A stretch of DNA of 64,000 nt from Brugia malayi. Taxonomy: Eukaryota > Nematoda > Chromadorea > Rhabditida > Onchocercidae. Below the pieces are notes generated by a model. It worked only from the letters and a program-made list of their open reading frames with translations. It was not told where the DNA came from and searched no databases. Every line of letters begins with the position of its first letter. Position 1 is the stretch's first letter. Both the position numbers and the translations under genes were made by a program. Positions 25,801 to 41,104 of this stretch are shown one piece after another. The DNA is taken from the NCBI RefSeq assembly GCF_000002995.4, contig NW_025062479.1, positions 23,614,221 through 23,678,220 on the forward strand, read 5' to 3'.

Positions 25801-28350
25801 AATTATAGAAATGGAAAAATTTTTTAATTTCAAAAAAACATTACTGATTCACATCCAAGTCCAATGGATATTATTTGTCGACCACCAATTTTACCAACAT
25901 TACTCCAACAACCTCGTCCTCGTGTGAAATATATATAATTCTTATTGCTACCATTCTCCTATAAAATACTTTTTAAAATATTAAATTAATTTTGTATGAG
26001 TATGAATTACTATTCAAAATATTAAATTAATTTTGTATGTGTATGGATTACTATTTAAAATATTAAATTAATTAATATTGTAGTTTTCAAATCTAAAATT
26101 GATCAAATTATTCCGTTGAATTTTTTGTTTAAGTATAAAATATATAATAATTCTTATTACTAACATTCACCTCAAAATTTCTTTCATTTCTTTTTTTCCA
26201 TTTAATTCTAGAAAAATTTTAAAAAAAAATTTTAGAAAAAAAAGTTTTTTAATTTCATAAAATATTCTAATTAAATTTCAATTCTTTGGAATAATTGTAA
26301 CAAACATAAGAATTTATTATATAAATTAAGTATGAATTACTATTTCAAATATTAAATTAATTAATATTGTAATTTTCAAAACTAATTTTAATCAAATAAT
26401 TTCGTTGAATTGTTTATTTAAATTTGTTTACATTAGTTTTTTTCTCTTTTTTTATTTATTTTTATTTTTGTTTGTTACTGACCTTGAAGCGAATGCATGT
26501 TTCTGCTTCGATATGATGTAATGCGGTACGAATTAAATTTTGCCATTTAACTGTAAATTAATCATTTCTGTTTTGTTAACATTTCATTTTATTATTTAAT
26601 TTCTAATTTAAATTAAAATTTTTTTTGAACTTTTAATTTATGTTTTTTTTTTTTTTTTTTTATGCAAATAACATTGAAATGAATTAATTTTACAAAATTA
26701 AATTTTTTTTTTTTTTAAGTTCACCATCCAAATTGCTAAAATAATATGATATTGGCATATTCATCCAATTGTATTGCTCTCCTCGAATTGCTTGTCGACT
26801 ATTTCCTTAAATTAATAATAATAATAATTAAATATAAGTACAATAATAATAATTAATAATAATAATTAAAAATAATAATTAATAATAATAATTAATAATA
26901 ATAATTAAAAAATACAAATTTAAAATTTGTCTATTTTTTTTTGATAAACAATAGTATTTAATTAGAAACACTAAATTCATAATGATTGAAGTTTTATTCT
27001 AAATTGTTTTTTTTAAAGGAATTATATTTTTTAATTTCGAAGATACAAATTTTTTTTTTTTTTTTGCATAATATTTAATTTTAGCAAAAAAATGGAATAA
27101 AATTTATTTGCTAGTCGAATGGTGATTAGCTAACTAAATATTGAAATTTTTACGATTTATCAAATGCATTTGTAATTTTTCCATTAAATTATAAAAACTA
27201 ATTTGGAACAAATTTTTAGTTTTTATTTATTTATTAAAACAATTTTTCTAATTATTTTATATGTTGTAAAAAATCACAAAAAAAATAATATAACAGTTTT
27301 GCAAAGTAACAAAATAATTTAGCTTTTATAATGTTTCGAATAAATTTTATCAAAATTTTGATCCTACCAAAATAAAATTTTAATCATTTACTAAAAAATT
27401 TGAATAAATTAAAAAAGATAAAATTTTACTTTTAAAGTAATAACTTACTAAATTTTACTTCTAAAGTAATAACTTACTATTTTTGATATCTTCATTGAGT
27501 AAAGCTTTAATTTGTGGTAATGTTAATAAGATATCATTCTCGAATAAATCACCCACAACACCTTCCTTACGATTAATACTTGCTTCGGTACCATCATCAG
27601 CCGGAATATCTCTTAAGTCTTTGCTAACTTTTTTAGAATCCTTCAAAAATTTAAACTTAAAATTTTTTAATTAAAATTGAAATATGCAAAATACAAAAAT
27701 TTATTTTAGAATAAAAATTACAAATAAAATTAATTAATAATTTATATTACTTCGTTCTTTTTTTCTTTTTCCACCTTATTGGACACAAGTGCTACTTTTT
27801 TTCCGTGAGTTCATTTACGGATAATAACGTCAAAACACTTACGTAATCATGATATGTACCATACTTCCGTGCTGTAATTTTATAATATTGATCTAATAGC
27901 ACGCGAACTTCTGCATAATCATTTGAAATTATATTATTATTTTGTGCGTTTACCTAAAATTAAACTTTTATATTACTGTAATTTTATGATTAAACTATCT
28001 AAAAAAGAAATATGGAAAAGTAATTATTTACTAAATTTAATTTATTTGCGAGCAAAATTAATAAATGATAATTAATTAACAAACTATATTATCACATAAT
28101 ACTATTATTATGATAACAAAAAAAAGTTTTTTACTAAAATACATTAATTGATATATAATTGATAATTTTTTTTCCTATCAATTTATCATTTTTAAATAAT
28201 TCTAAACAATCATTTTGAATTAAAACCTTGTAAACATATTTATTTACTTATTTACTTGTTTATTTATTTATTCATTTATTTTTGCTTTCTTCAATCAAAC
28301 CTTACAATTACATAACATAAATATGCAATCACTCGTAATAATACCATCAT
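18000..28350 (-). CDS. Astacin metalloprotease with EGF, CUB and TSP1 domains (NAS-33 to NAS-38 class)
   Basis: Secreted zinc metalloprotease of nematode astacin subgroup V, whose members (DPY-31/NAS-35, NAS-36, NAS-37) process cuticle collagen or act in moulting. Nineteen exons join in phase to 667 aa: 28306-28350, 27843-27953, 27478-27640, 26725-26805, 26483-26550, 25845-25958, 25446-25553, 25128-25246, 24341-24444, 23650-23769, 22264-22364, 21371-21476, 20971-21102, 20420-20466, 19995-20103, 19551-19662, 19034-19161, 18516-18612, 18000-18138. Order: short signal peptide ([15 protein letters not shown]), prodomain to ~106 with a basic RNSRQAIR activation region, catalytic domain with [12 protein letters not shown] (~200-211) and Met-turn SLMHYG (~255-260), EGF (~305-345), CUB (~350-465), Thr-rich linker, TSP1 ([17 protein letters not shown]), and a Cys-rich tail ending [16 protein letters not shown]. 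The 47-bp exon and the last acceptor (TTTTAAG) were chosen by phase. Which paralogue it is remains open. Confidence 0.93.
19995..20103 (-). repeat. Coding trinucleotide arrays giving a Thr-rich linker
   Basis: Exon 15 of the astacin gene is almost entirely ACA/ACT microsatellite (seen as TTG/GTA runs on the plus strand). It encodes about 25 threonines between the CUB and TSP1 domains, a likely O-glycosylated mucin-like spacer. Length is probably polymorphic. Confidence 0.85.
24080..24310. repeat. Tandem repeat in astacin intron 9
   Basis: Several copies of a unit with TTGATAATTAATAAACATAA, alternately with or without a TTAGTGCAATAAATTTTAA insert. Non-coding. Confidence 0.75.
24480..24835. 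repeat. About 120-bp tandem repeat in astacin intron 8
   Basis: Three degenerate copies of a unit combining AATTTAATTCAATTAAAAAT, CTTATATTACCTTGTATAAT and TACAAATATTACCTT. Non-coding. Confidence 0.7.
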
Positions 28351-30916
28351 TTTGTCCTTCCAAAATGTGCTGCAAATTTTAACTGTAAAAAAAAAAAATT
28401 TTTAAATTTAAAATGATAGCAAATAAATACAAAAATAATTTATCAATTATAATCATTTCAATAATTTCCTGCGATAGTGTAAACATTGAAAATAATTGAT
28501 CATTATTTTATCAATATATTTCAATTAATCTATCATAATATTTCATATTTTTAAATTTTTAAAATATGAAAAAATTTCTTTTTCATCAATTATTTAGCTT
28601 AAAAAAAAAAAAAAAAATTTATAAAAGCGATTTTTTTTTTGCAATTAAAATATGTTAGTATCATTAAGCATAATCAATTACTACTATCCTAAATAAAGTA
28701 ATGAATTAATTACTAATTACTACTATCCTAAATAGAGTAATGAATTAATTACTAATTACTACTATCCTAAATAAAGTAATGAATTAATTACAGATTACTA
28801 CTATCCTAAATTGAGTAATGAATTAATTATAGTGTCACTACTATCCTAAATAAAGTAATGAATTAATTACTATTATCTTAAATAAAGTAATGAATTAATT
28901 ACAGATTACTACTATCGTAAATAAAGTAATGAATTAATTACAGATATTAATTAATTAATTAATTAATTAGCAATGAATAGTTACTTACGACAGTCACGGT
29001 AGTCACACTTATGCGCAATAAAAAAAAAAGTTTTTTTTTTTGAAAATGCTTGTCAATTCTAATGTTTCGATTGATGATGATTTTAAATCCATTTTGTTGA
29101 CCTTGACATTTGTTGGATGTCATTTCAGCTCGTCACATTATTATTCATTTTCAAAAGTACGATTAATTTCAAATTTCAACTACAATCTAATCTTAGATCA
29201 ATCAATTCATATTTAGAAAAAATTCGTTTTTAAATTGAATTAAATCGTTAATGCAAATATGATTAGTTGATTGAATTAATTTTCACATCCATTTGTAATG
29301 GAGTAAAATTAAATTCTTTTGTCAAAAAAAAAAAAAAATTACTCATGCATATCAGATAATAAGATTTATCAAATTTATGAAAAATTTTTTAGATTAGTTA
29401 CTTAACAAAAATATTTGTCTAATTTGGGTACACAAAAATTTTAAAAGCAAAACAGAGAGAAAGAGAGAGAGAGAGAGAGGGAAGAAAAATTATCTTTAAT
29501 CAGTATAAATCCAATAGCATATTTTGATAAAAATTAAATAAAAAATAAAAAAAAAAAAACAAAGAGAGTCGAGACATTTAATATAATTTTAATACTATTT
29601 TTTTTATTTTGGCAATATTGTTAATTAGAACAGAAAATATAGTACTGTTTGTCAATGTAAATAGGTCAATTAAATAAGAAAATTCGATTAGTTTATTTAA
29701 TGTATTTAAATTAAGCATCGCAATTTGCTATTTATTATTTCATTTTCAAATTTTCAATTTGAAATTTTTTTTTTTTTTTTTTGGTATTTCACTATTGATG
29801 AAAATTGCTTTTGACATTTTTTTGTACGATTGCAATTGCGTGTACGTGTATCTTATGTTTCTTCATTTTAAGTAAATGATAATTCTTTGTTAAAAAGTGA
29901 AGATAATTTTTAAACCAGTTAATGGAAATAACTAAAATAATTACTTGCTGTTAACACATTTTTTTTCCTTTTTTCCTTTTTTTTTTTAAATTTCAGGTGA
30001 GCTATTTCAGTCCATTATCATAAGAGCAATAATTTAGGTCGTGGTACAAAATCGTACAATGACTTTGGTTTTTTGCTAAATTTACAGTTTAAAATACCAT
30101 CTCCTGTTTTAAAACATTACTGAAATGAAATAAAAAAAGAGTAAATTTTCCTTTTTTTTTTTTGGAAAAAAGAGAATAACTTCACAGGAAATCTTCTTTG
30201 AGAAAAAGTAAACTTTTGTAAACACTAATTTTTGTCCTCGATTTAGAATTTATTTTAGAAATTGATAAGATATCCGTAATCTAGGATTGCCTTTTAAGCT
30301 AACCGCTTTCGTATTATTTTAAAAATTTCAAGAATAAAAATTTACAAGTTTAGTAGAAAGATTATCAGATTTATTTCAACTTTACTAAAACTTTTTTATA
30401 AACTTTCAAATAAATAAATTAATAATCTTAGTGCAAATATTTCCTGATTTCTAACTTAAAACTGATCAATTTGCATATGGAACTGACCATGAGCTTTTGT
30501 TTTTTAGTTCTAAGCATAGAAACATTTAGAGAGACAGTTTATTGTGATAATGATAGTTACAATAAATAAGGCAACATAACATTCAAATCCACCATTAAAT
30601 ACCAATAAACAATCATAAAATTGCCCGATGACACAATCCCTTGAAATATTACGCAAGAAACATTCAAGAAATGATAAATTAAAATCTATGACAAAGAAAA
30701 ACGCATACGTTTATCCAAGCTATGGAAAAAAAAAAACGAACCTTTCAGAAAGGACAAAATGAAATTAAAATGTTGGTGGTACATTACCTGTTGGAATAAG
30801 CAAAATTAAGCGACAAAGGAATGAATAAGAAGTACGGACCTTCACATCAAAAAATACGCAAAAAAAATTTTTTAATTGATGTATATGATGAAAGAGTTAC
30901 ATTTCTTGTAATCACA
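28351..30916. other. Intergenic 5' of astacin gene and 3' of SERP1
   Basis: No gene recognised. Contains a ~40-60-bp tandem repeat at about 28670-28950 (core TACTATCCTAAATAAAGTAA), a TTAA run near 28950, and an AG dinucleotide run at about 29456-29480. Both flanking genes are on the minus strand, so it should hold the astacin promoter and the SERP1 3'UTR. Confidence 0.6.
28670..28950. repeat. Tandem repeat upstream of astacin gene
   Basis: About six imperfect copies with core TCCTAAATAAAGTAATGAAT followed by TTAATTAC. Lies 320-600 bp upstream of the astacin start codon. Confidence 0.8.
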
Positions 30917-32106
<1,190 letters not shown>

Positions 32107-35100
32107 TTGTACTGACTAAAAATAATACAAAATAAAGTCAATCAATAATTAAACAGTATTTTAAAACGATACACTAACATAACGTTAAAAATTTACTAAA
32201 AGATTTAAAATCCAAAAAATAATCTTTAATCTTACCCAAATAAACTTCGATGAATAGCAAAACAGTTAAAATCAATACCCAAAGATAAACAGAACAGAAT
32301 TTAAATTACAAATGAAATTATCAACAAAATACTACTAGCAGCAATAGTTAAGTAATAATTATGCTATTAACATGCTAAACAATTCTAGATTTATCATTAG
32401 CTTAACTTTCCTACTCATTAATAAATCCGCTAAATTATTTGAAAGAGCTAAATGAATTAAATCTAATGATTTCAGTCTAATAATGCATGACCTTAAAAAC
32501 ATAACATAAAATAAAATAAAATAATTTAATTCATATCATATATCAGCATTTATCTATTTCATTATCAATAACAACTTTGATAACACTCATGACACTGATA
32601 ACTATATATCACATCTCCTCCACGTCATATCTTTTAATCTTTTCGCATTATATCTGTACTACTACTACTACTGATAAAATGAGAGAAACTAATAAAACGA
32701 AAAAAAATGAACAGTAGTAAGATGAAATATCGATTAGATATTATTTTAGATAAATTAAACAAACAATAAAATTACCGATTCCTGATTAACATACCGTTCC
32801 GGAAAATGTCTATCAAAAAGTAGCAAAATGACATCTAAACCACTTTATATGACAACATGTGCAAACTACATTTTTTTTTTTTTCAAATGACGGCATGAAA
32901 TTTCAATCCCAGAACATAATTAAAAAGGAAAAAAAAAAAACGTTACAAAAATAATTTAAATAAAATTTCAATAAAAATTTAATAAAGTTTGATTGAAATT
33001 AATTACTTTCTCAATAATTAATTATATTCTAAAAAGTAATAACTTTCTTTTTTTTTTTACCTGCTAAGATATAACACGTAACGTTAATACGTAACTAACA
33101 CATAGCGTTAATACGTAACTAACACGTAGCGTTAATACGTAATTAATAATTAATTCTTTTTTCATTTCATACCTTAAATTATAACACGTTTCAATCGATA
33201 TATTTGATTATATTAGTTTAATTATTAATTAAATGAATTAATTGGCTCAATCGGTAAGACTTAATTTATCTCGAATAAGTCTCGAATAAATATTTTTCAT
33301 TGTTAGAAATGAAAAGAGAGGAAAAGAAAAAAAAAAAAAAACAAAGATTAGAACTAAAAATGTTTATGAAAATGAATGTGAAATTGAACGAATGATAGAA
33401 TTGAAGAAAACAAAAAATGTAAATATTAAGTATTAGGGAAAAAATAAATAAATAAATAGTTATTAAAGCATTAGAAATTTTTTTTTTTTTTTTACAAATG
33501 TATTGGATGAAAAAATTTTCATAATAATAAGATATTATTAAAGATGAGAAATATGCATTTGTAATTTGAATGTAATCGAGAATTTATCATAACTTATAGA
33601 TGGAATAAAATTTTTAAAAATTTATTAATTGTATCAATTTCAATCAATTTATTTGTTGGAAAAAAAAAAAAAAACAAAAACAAATGATATTAAAAAAAGT
33701 CCTTGAAAGAAACTCTCTTCATTTTCTCCTTTTCTCCTTTTTTTCTTAAATAATTTAGCACCAAACTGTTTAAAAATTTAAAAAGTTTTAATCATGAAAA
33801 AATTTTAAAAAGAAAAAAAAAATCTTAAAAAATGAAATTGAATAAGTTTGCAATTTTTGCTGTTTATAAAAGAAAAAAAACAATGGTCTTTTAATATAAT
33901 AAATATATTCGCTTTAGACGTAGCTAATTTTTTATTGAAAGAATTTAAAATATAATTTTTTAATTATTAAATTTAATTTTTTTTTTTTCTAAATTTCTTT
34001 TATTTTCTTTAAAAAATAGGATGAAAAAAGTATGCAAGATATAAATATATATATTTTTTTTAAGATTTATATTTTAGTATAAAAAAGAAAAAAATTATTT
34101 TTAAAATTAAAAATTTTTAATTCTTTAATCAAAAGATTTATTCTTTAAATATTTTCGTTATTTTTTTTTTTTTTTTTAAATTCTTCCGTTTTCCTTTTTT
34201 TTTTCTTCATTTACGTAAATGTGCGTGTTTTTTTCACTATTCTCCTTACGTGAAAGATAATTTTAATGAAAAAATATAATGTGTCATTTGCTAAAAGAGA
34301 AAAAAACAGGAAGAAAGGAATGTAAGACTTACGTGTATGACAACGTACGTATATGTGACGTGTATGACAACGTACGTGTAAATATTGTATGGTTGATTAT
34401 GTGAAATGTTAATAGTTATGAAATAAGAGAAATTAAGTTAGTTTCGAGAATATTCCAAGAAGAAAGTAACCATAGACTTGCGCCATTTTTTGGCGGGAAA
34501 TATTGTAAAGTAAGAAATTAGTAGCAAAAACTTTAAAGTTCATTCTTTAATGGGTTTTTGTTTGTTAGAGAGGTGATCGTATGTGTGTAGTAAGTTAACA
34601 CGTAACGTAAACGCATGATATTTCACGTGTTACGTGCAATATATGTAATATGCATATATGCATATTACATTACTAATTTATGAATTAATTATCTATGATT
34701 CGTGTTTTGTGGGCGTGTCCATCCCTAATATTAGATTTTGCACGTAGGCACTTATTAGCAAGCTAAATTACGTGCATTTTGCTGGAATATTTCAAATGGA
34801 ATCAATGATTTGCTTAATGAGTAGCGGCGCATTTTGGCGGTTATTTATTTATTTACTTATTTATTTTTTCTTGTTATTGTAATTTTCAAACGTAATATGA
34901 CGTGACGTAACGTAATGTGACGTATTACTGTGGTATAAGTTACTTATACGGTATGTGTTCTTACTTACATACTACTACAGTATATTTTACTATTATGGTA
35001 TTTTTTTTTTGTTTTACTATTATAGTATTATTTGAAATATTATGGTATTATTGAAATTTTTATTTATTTGATTTATTTATTTATTTTCATATTATGGTAT

Positions 35101-35520
35101 TATTGAAAGAAAAAGTAAAGTTAACATTCATTTTTTTTTTTTTTTAAATGGAATTTGAAAAATTTTTTTTTTATTATGATGTCAATTCGCCAAAATGCAT
35201 TGCTACTCATATATCAATTGAAATGCCTCAATTAAATTGCACGTAATTTAATCCATTAATGATTACATGAAAATTTTCATATCAAGTTTTCTAGCAGACT
35301 ATCAACTTCTTTCTCTATCAGTTATTAATTAAATTTCTTTTTTTTTTTTTGAGAATTTTTTTTTTTTTTTTATGCATGCAAAATTAAAAAATTTTAAAGA
35401 AATCCTGTCCTTCTATACACATTTGTTTTTATTATCGAGAGAATGTCCTTAATTAATTATCTAATATCTAATTACATTTATTTTTTAAAGTACTGACACG
35501 AAACTAACATTTGTTATTCA
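32107..35520. other. Divergent intergenic region between SERP1 and CPEB genes
   Basis: No coding exon recognised. AT-rich with many poly-A/T tracts. It contains a small repeat of TAACACGTAGCGTTAATACG at about 33070-33150 and a remarkable density of ACGT cores up to ~34925 (separate entry). Both flanking genes read outward from it, so it should contain two promoters. Confidence 0.6.
33065..34925. promoter_or_regulatory. Cluster of ACGT-core sites, possible bZIP binding region
   Basis: Repeated ACGT cores stand out in otherwise A/T-only sequence: TAACACGTAACGTTAATACG near 33075, GTATGTGACGTGTATGACAA near 34350, CACGTGTTACGTG near 34625 and ATGACGTGACGTAACG near 34900. TGACGTG and TGACGTA resemble XBP1/ATF6 and CREB-type sites. 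SERP1, a known unfolded-protein-response target in other animals, starts 1-2.8 kb away and reads outward. The regulatory role is inference. Confidence 0.3.
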
Positions 35521-38500
35521 ATGAACAAAGCAAAAAATACAACGACTGATGTTGATTTAGGTGTAATACCAGGTATTTAATTTTTTTTTTTTTTTTGATA
35601 TTTCACCTTGCTTTCACTAAATTTTTCTTCAACGAACATATTGTAGGATATTTTTGAAGAAGCAAAATGAAAAAAACGGTTAAATTGTTTTCATTATGAT
35701 GTTATCATAAAAATTGAATTTGGCAAAAAGTATGTGTCGAATGTGGAATTATAATTCAAAATAGATTCATTCGGCATTTTAACTTGTTACTTAAGGCAAT
35801 TTTGGAAAAATAAGTGGATCAGCGTCAACAGAAAACTACAACATTTTTGGAAACCATAGTTTCGATGGTTACGGTAAATATATCTTTTGAGGGGAACACT
35901 GAGTCCAGTAACTTCCAATGTATTCTTTCAGTTAATGGCAGTATAGCTGTATACAGAAAGAAAGGATATTGTGAAAGAAATACCTTTTCCAAAAGTTCTA
36001 TTGATTCATAACTGAGTTATATGCAGTATGATCATTCTTTTCCGTATTCGCTTTAAACATACAAAAGTTTCATTTACCTACCAAGCTGTTATCATTTCAA
36101 CTCAATATTAGACTATTTAGGTTGAATTCGGAGGAGATATTAGGAGGCTTAGTGCAAAAATATTGTTTCAAATCTTCTAGAAATAGCTAAAGAACAAATT
36201 AATTTCTAGGAACAATAGCGCAACTGAAGAACATCTGGAGTAATGACAGCAGTGATAATCAGGTTTCAGTTCCAGACTTAGTACTGCAGAGTTTTCCGGG
36301 AAATGGGATTTTCTCTCGCAAAGTGTTTGTCGGTGGGCTTCCACCTGATGTGACTGCTAGTAAGCCTTCGGTTATTTCACATTGCATAGTTCTTTAATGG
36401 CTGTATAAATCGTCATCATACTGTAAACAGTCATCATTTTTTCATACCAGTAAGCAATCGCCATGATTTTTGAGCTTTTTTTCCTGATCCTGATCCGCTG
36501 TAATATTTAGACTCACTTTCTTTGTTCTTCGAACAGTTTGGAGCAAATACAGTCGATTGGCCGCATCGCAAATGTACTGGAAGTGATATTCCGCCAAATG
36601 GTCAGTTCTTCACCCATCATGTCCCTTTAGTACTTGTACTGTGTTATTTTTTAAATTACTTGAAATATTCTGATAATTTAACGCTTACATATTTTGCCTA
36701 TCGACTAGACAGATATGATAATAAAAGAGATATGATAAAAATGAAATTGAGAAGAATTCAAAGTAATAAAGCGAATAAACTATAATGTTTTTCTGAGTAT
36801 TATCCTTTTTTCTTTGATGTCAAATAATCGAATGAGTGAATCATATACAAATTTGATACAAGGAGGGTAAGGAAAGGACAAGAAGGAAGATTACATTGTG
36901 GAAATGCTGCTAAAGCTGATAAAAAAAGTAACAAAGAGAGCAGAACGGAAAGTGACAACTCGTCTAACTGGAAGTCCTTTTGCTTTTATTGTGACATGAC
37001 GTGTCATCCTATCTTATATTACACGAGCGAGTAGGCTATTCTTTATGTTCCGCCTTGGAAGGAAGTCATTGTTAAGTGGAATGATTGCCTATCAAATATG
37101 GTTTTGGAATTTGAAGCAACCCGATTTTAGGATATGCTTTTGTGGTTTTCATGAGCGACCGTTCTGTCGAATATCTTGTTAGTCGGTGCATTTGCAAGCA
37201 AGGAAAACTGAATATTCTTCTGAAAAATGGCAAAAAAGAAGTTAAAGTGGTTAGTTCATGACTAAGGAGTTCAAAAAAGCGAGCTTTATTGGTATAGAGA
37301 GTAAAGATTGAGCTGGAGATTGCAAACTATTGAAAAATACCAAAATTGCAGGTGCAAGTGAGACCTTGGGCTCTTAGTGATCAAGTATACCGTGTGACAG
37401 ACGCAAAGCCGCTATCTGATCGATTTTCCGTTTTCATCGGTGGTGTACCTCGTACGACAACTGCCTGTTAGTTTGCCTTTAATTTTTTAAGGCATTTCCG
37501 GTTTCGCAATTTACACTTATAAACGCATTTTTTTTTTTGTTTCCGGGTTTTTTCTTTCATTCAACACTTTGAATAATGACTTCACTATCAGCTGGAGGAA
37601 ATTTCAATAAAAAAAAAAGAAAGCTGCATTGTATTTTGATATATTATCTTGTTGAAATTATGCATCATTTTTATCATCGTTTGAATAAATTCAAAATTAA
37701 GATTCTGTGAAACTTCAGCCTTCGAGAGTGGTGGAAGTGTATATGTTGTCTTGTGTTTGTATTCAAAAATTATTCATTACAGATGGGCAAATGATGTTTG
37801 AAATATTATTTTTCTGATATTTCAGCCGAACTGGCAATGTTGCTTCAGCAGACTATTGGTGATGTTGTATATGTTTCTTTGGAAGTCGACGCTGAGACGA
37901 AGTATCCTAAAGGAGCCGCGCAAGTGGTTTTCAATAATCGCGAGTCCTACCTTACAGCAATTGCAATGCGTTTGATAACATTAACAACAATTGATCAGGT
38001 GAAAGAAGTGAGTCGATTTTTCTTAATTTTTATTTATTATAACTTGTAAAAATGGCAACTGAAGGATGTCGATTGATGGAACAAGTTAAGACTATCTTAG
38101 CTAATCGACTGTAACCTACAAGATAATATTTTTAATGTATAATCAATTATATATAGCCAAAATTGGAGCATCATAAGCATTGAAGATATTCCAACTTTTT
38201 GCTGAACCAAACGTTTAAATTTATTAGAATGCCGGAAAATATTATTATTTATTAACGACGAAACAGCATCAAATTTTAGATAGAAATCAAGCCATATCTG
38301 ATGGACTTTGCTCAGTGCGAAATGTGCAACTTGGCTGATGCTCGATATTTATGTCCGGAACTTTGCTGCCTTATGTATATGTGCGAACCGTGCTGGACTG
38401 AAGTGCATAAACAACGCGGCTTGCTACATCACAGACCGATGACCAAAGCAAAGCCAGGAAGTCCAATGCGAAACATTTCGAACTATGTTACTGCATTTCC

Positions 38501-38986
38501 TTTCTTTAATCCATCCTTGGATCATCATAATCATAGCGGTCTTCGTTCAACCAATCAGCAGCAACAGTTATGCCATTGCAGTAAGTTCTGAAATTCTGAA
38601 CAGATTGAATTTGAGATATTCAGGCAGTGTGATGCAGTGTGATGGCCATTTATGCATTTTTATGTTATCATAACATGAAAAATACAAAATACTGCGACGA
38701 TTATCTATAATAGCTAAAAATGCTAAAAATTTTTTTCATAGCTAAAAATTCACTTTAACAAAATTTTTATTCATTTAATTTTTTTTTTTAAATTTATTTT
38801 TTACAAGTTAATGTGTGCAATTCACATATATCTAATACTATTTCCTGGAAAAAAATTCATTATTTTCATTACTCATATCTGACGTATGTTTTAGGAGTAC
38901 GTGAAACGCTTCCACTTCAACGTTTGCTACAGCAATACATTATGCAAGCGAACCGTCCACCATGCCATCATTCTTCATTCATTTAA
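35521..38986 (+). CDS. Cytoplasmic polyadenylation element-binding protein (CPEB)
   Basis: RNA-binding regulator of mRNA polyadenylation and translation, mainly in germline and neurons. Nine exons in phase: 35521-35572, 35796-35873, 36210-36359, 36511-36600, 37131-37249, 37352-37466, 37826-38007, 38280-38580, 38895-38986 (392 aa). RRM1 begins KVFVGGLPPDVTA (~81) and includes GANTVDWPHRK, the family's VDWPH signature, and GYAFVVF. RRM2 begins FSVFIGGVPRTTTA (~188) and ends before IEIKPYLMDF. The CPEB ZZ-type zinc domain follows with CEMC, CPELCC, MCEPCW, and the His pair in LLHHRP. The region before RRM1 is only ~80 residues, short for the family, so an upstream exon may be missing or this is a compact paralogue. 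It resembles the C. elegans cpb/fog-1 genes; which one is not clear. Confidence 0.92.
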
Positions 38987-41104
38987 ATTATTTCACTGAA
39001 TTACCGGATTGCATTTGTGAATAGAAATTGTGAAAAGTACCCTATTCCCTTCTAAATTCCCTCTTCCCCAGTTCTTTTTGCACATTTCTACTGACTTTTA
39101 ATGTGCTTTTTTTGTGAATTATTTGGATCTTCTGTTTATTAGTTGATTTCAACGTTTAATTTGTACTACGTTTAAATGTTTTAATTCGTATTGTGTATAA
39201 CTTATTTATCTGTTTTACTAAAACTTCCCCTGTTTAATATTGTCTGCTGCTCCCTAAACCCTGATTCTAATTCTTATAGCCAAATTATTGGCTTCTTTGT
39301 GAATATGTTTGAAGAATTTGGAGTGTTTTATTTTTTATTTTAAATAAGCAGACCTTGTTTTCTTCATTGTGTATAGTTGTTAAAAGTTTTGTTTTTGTTT
39401 TCATTACTACCATTATACACAATCATTTTTTCAGGCATTTATTTTAGCGTAGACTTCGGAAATATCTAAATTAGTAGTTCTTCATTGCCTTCAAAATTAG
39501 CAATGTTATTTCGTCAAATATTGGATATGAAAATCAATTGACTTTGGGTTATAGATATTCCATGTGCTATTAGGAAGCAAAGAAAAGACCTGTAGAGGTA
39601 AAGAATTAAGATTTATCAAACATTTATATTTCTGAAAAAAAAAAAAGACCTATGAATTTAAGACTTACTCTGAAATATGTATATAGGGTACATCCTATAT
39701 TAGGATATAGGACTGATACACTGATATACTGCACAAAAATACCTGGATGGAATCCAGTTGTTTTGTTGAGAAATGAATTTAATTTCACATTCTAACTACT
39801 ATTTAGCTGAGAGAATATTTGACAGAAGGTGGTTTGAAAAAAAAAAAAAAAAAACTCGTTAGAGGTTGCAAATAATCAAATTTCAATAAAGAAATTTGAA
39901 AAGTTGCAAAATATTGAAAACATAAATTTTAAAAGCATTGAAATAATTCTGAAAATTCCAAGGATTTTTTTTTTTTTTTTAGAGTTTTATTTATTTAACA
40001 TATAGCACACTATCAGAATTTGTGCAATTCAAATTTATTTTCACATAAGTATTGTTGAAAAAATTTTTTAAAACACTTCCTCTTTTCTGCCGTGATTTCT
40101 TGATTTATTGATTCTTTACTGCAATATTGAAATCCATAAATTTATTTTAGAAGCGTTCAGCCAATATCGCGTTTCTTCCATCTCCTCCTTGCAAACACTT
40201 TCCAAACTTTTCTGCCGTGATTTCCGGATAAGAAGAAAAATAAGATTTTTGATAAATGTATGACCAATAATTAACGAATAACAAAAATGATTAGTGATAA
40301 TTTGCTACTAGTATAAATTAATTTCAGGATTAGAATTTTCCTAAATATCTATAACAAAGTATAATGAGGGACTTTTGTAACATCTCAAATAATATGAAAT
40401 TTAATAATTAGTTGACATCAATAATTAATTATGTCAAATATAATCCTTGAAAAAAGAATTAGGTAACGAACTATTTAAAACATTTAATACGTCATTTTTG
40501 ACAGTGAATCAGTTGATTGAACATAACAAATAATTAGGTTTCAATAAAATTCTTTTAATCTCAAATATATCAAATGTTTTTGTTTATTTTTGTTTAAATT
40601 GTTTATTGAAAATCATAACAAAGTGCAAATCTATACCAAATTTTATCAACTTTTAATTAAAGATGTGAATTTTGATTTGTTTTTAGAATTTGATTCAATT
40701 CAAAAAAAAAAAAAAAAACAAACCTTTAATATATTAAAATTTTAGCATATTTGAAACTCATGTCAATAGTTCCTTTTTCATTCTTCCTTTTGTTTTTTTC
40801 TTTTTTTTTTTTTGCAATACTTAAATATTTTTTTAATTTCTCAATTCTAACATTTTGGTGTTTTTATTGCTTTAAATAAATCAGCAATTTACTTATTAAA
40901 GTAATTTAATTAATCTTTTTTCAATTTATATATTAAGAAAAAAGAAATAGTTTTATTATTGTTAAAATTTATCAAATAACTTCCCTTTTTGTTTTCATCA
41001 TTGTTTTTTTTTTTTTTGCTTTTAACAAAAAATAGAATAAATTTATTGATTTCTGCTTTATAATATTATGAGCTTAAGAAATTGTTATTAACATAACGAA
41101 TCAC

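Noticed and set aside
35814..36011. 65-aa frame within the CPEB gene, partly behind a TTTCTTTCAG acceptor
   Set aside because: The true exon 35796-35873 is read in another frame, and the later acceptor leads to a stop without a donor that fits the phase of the next exon.
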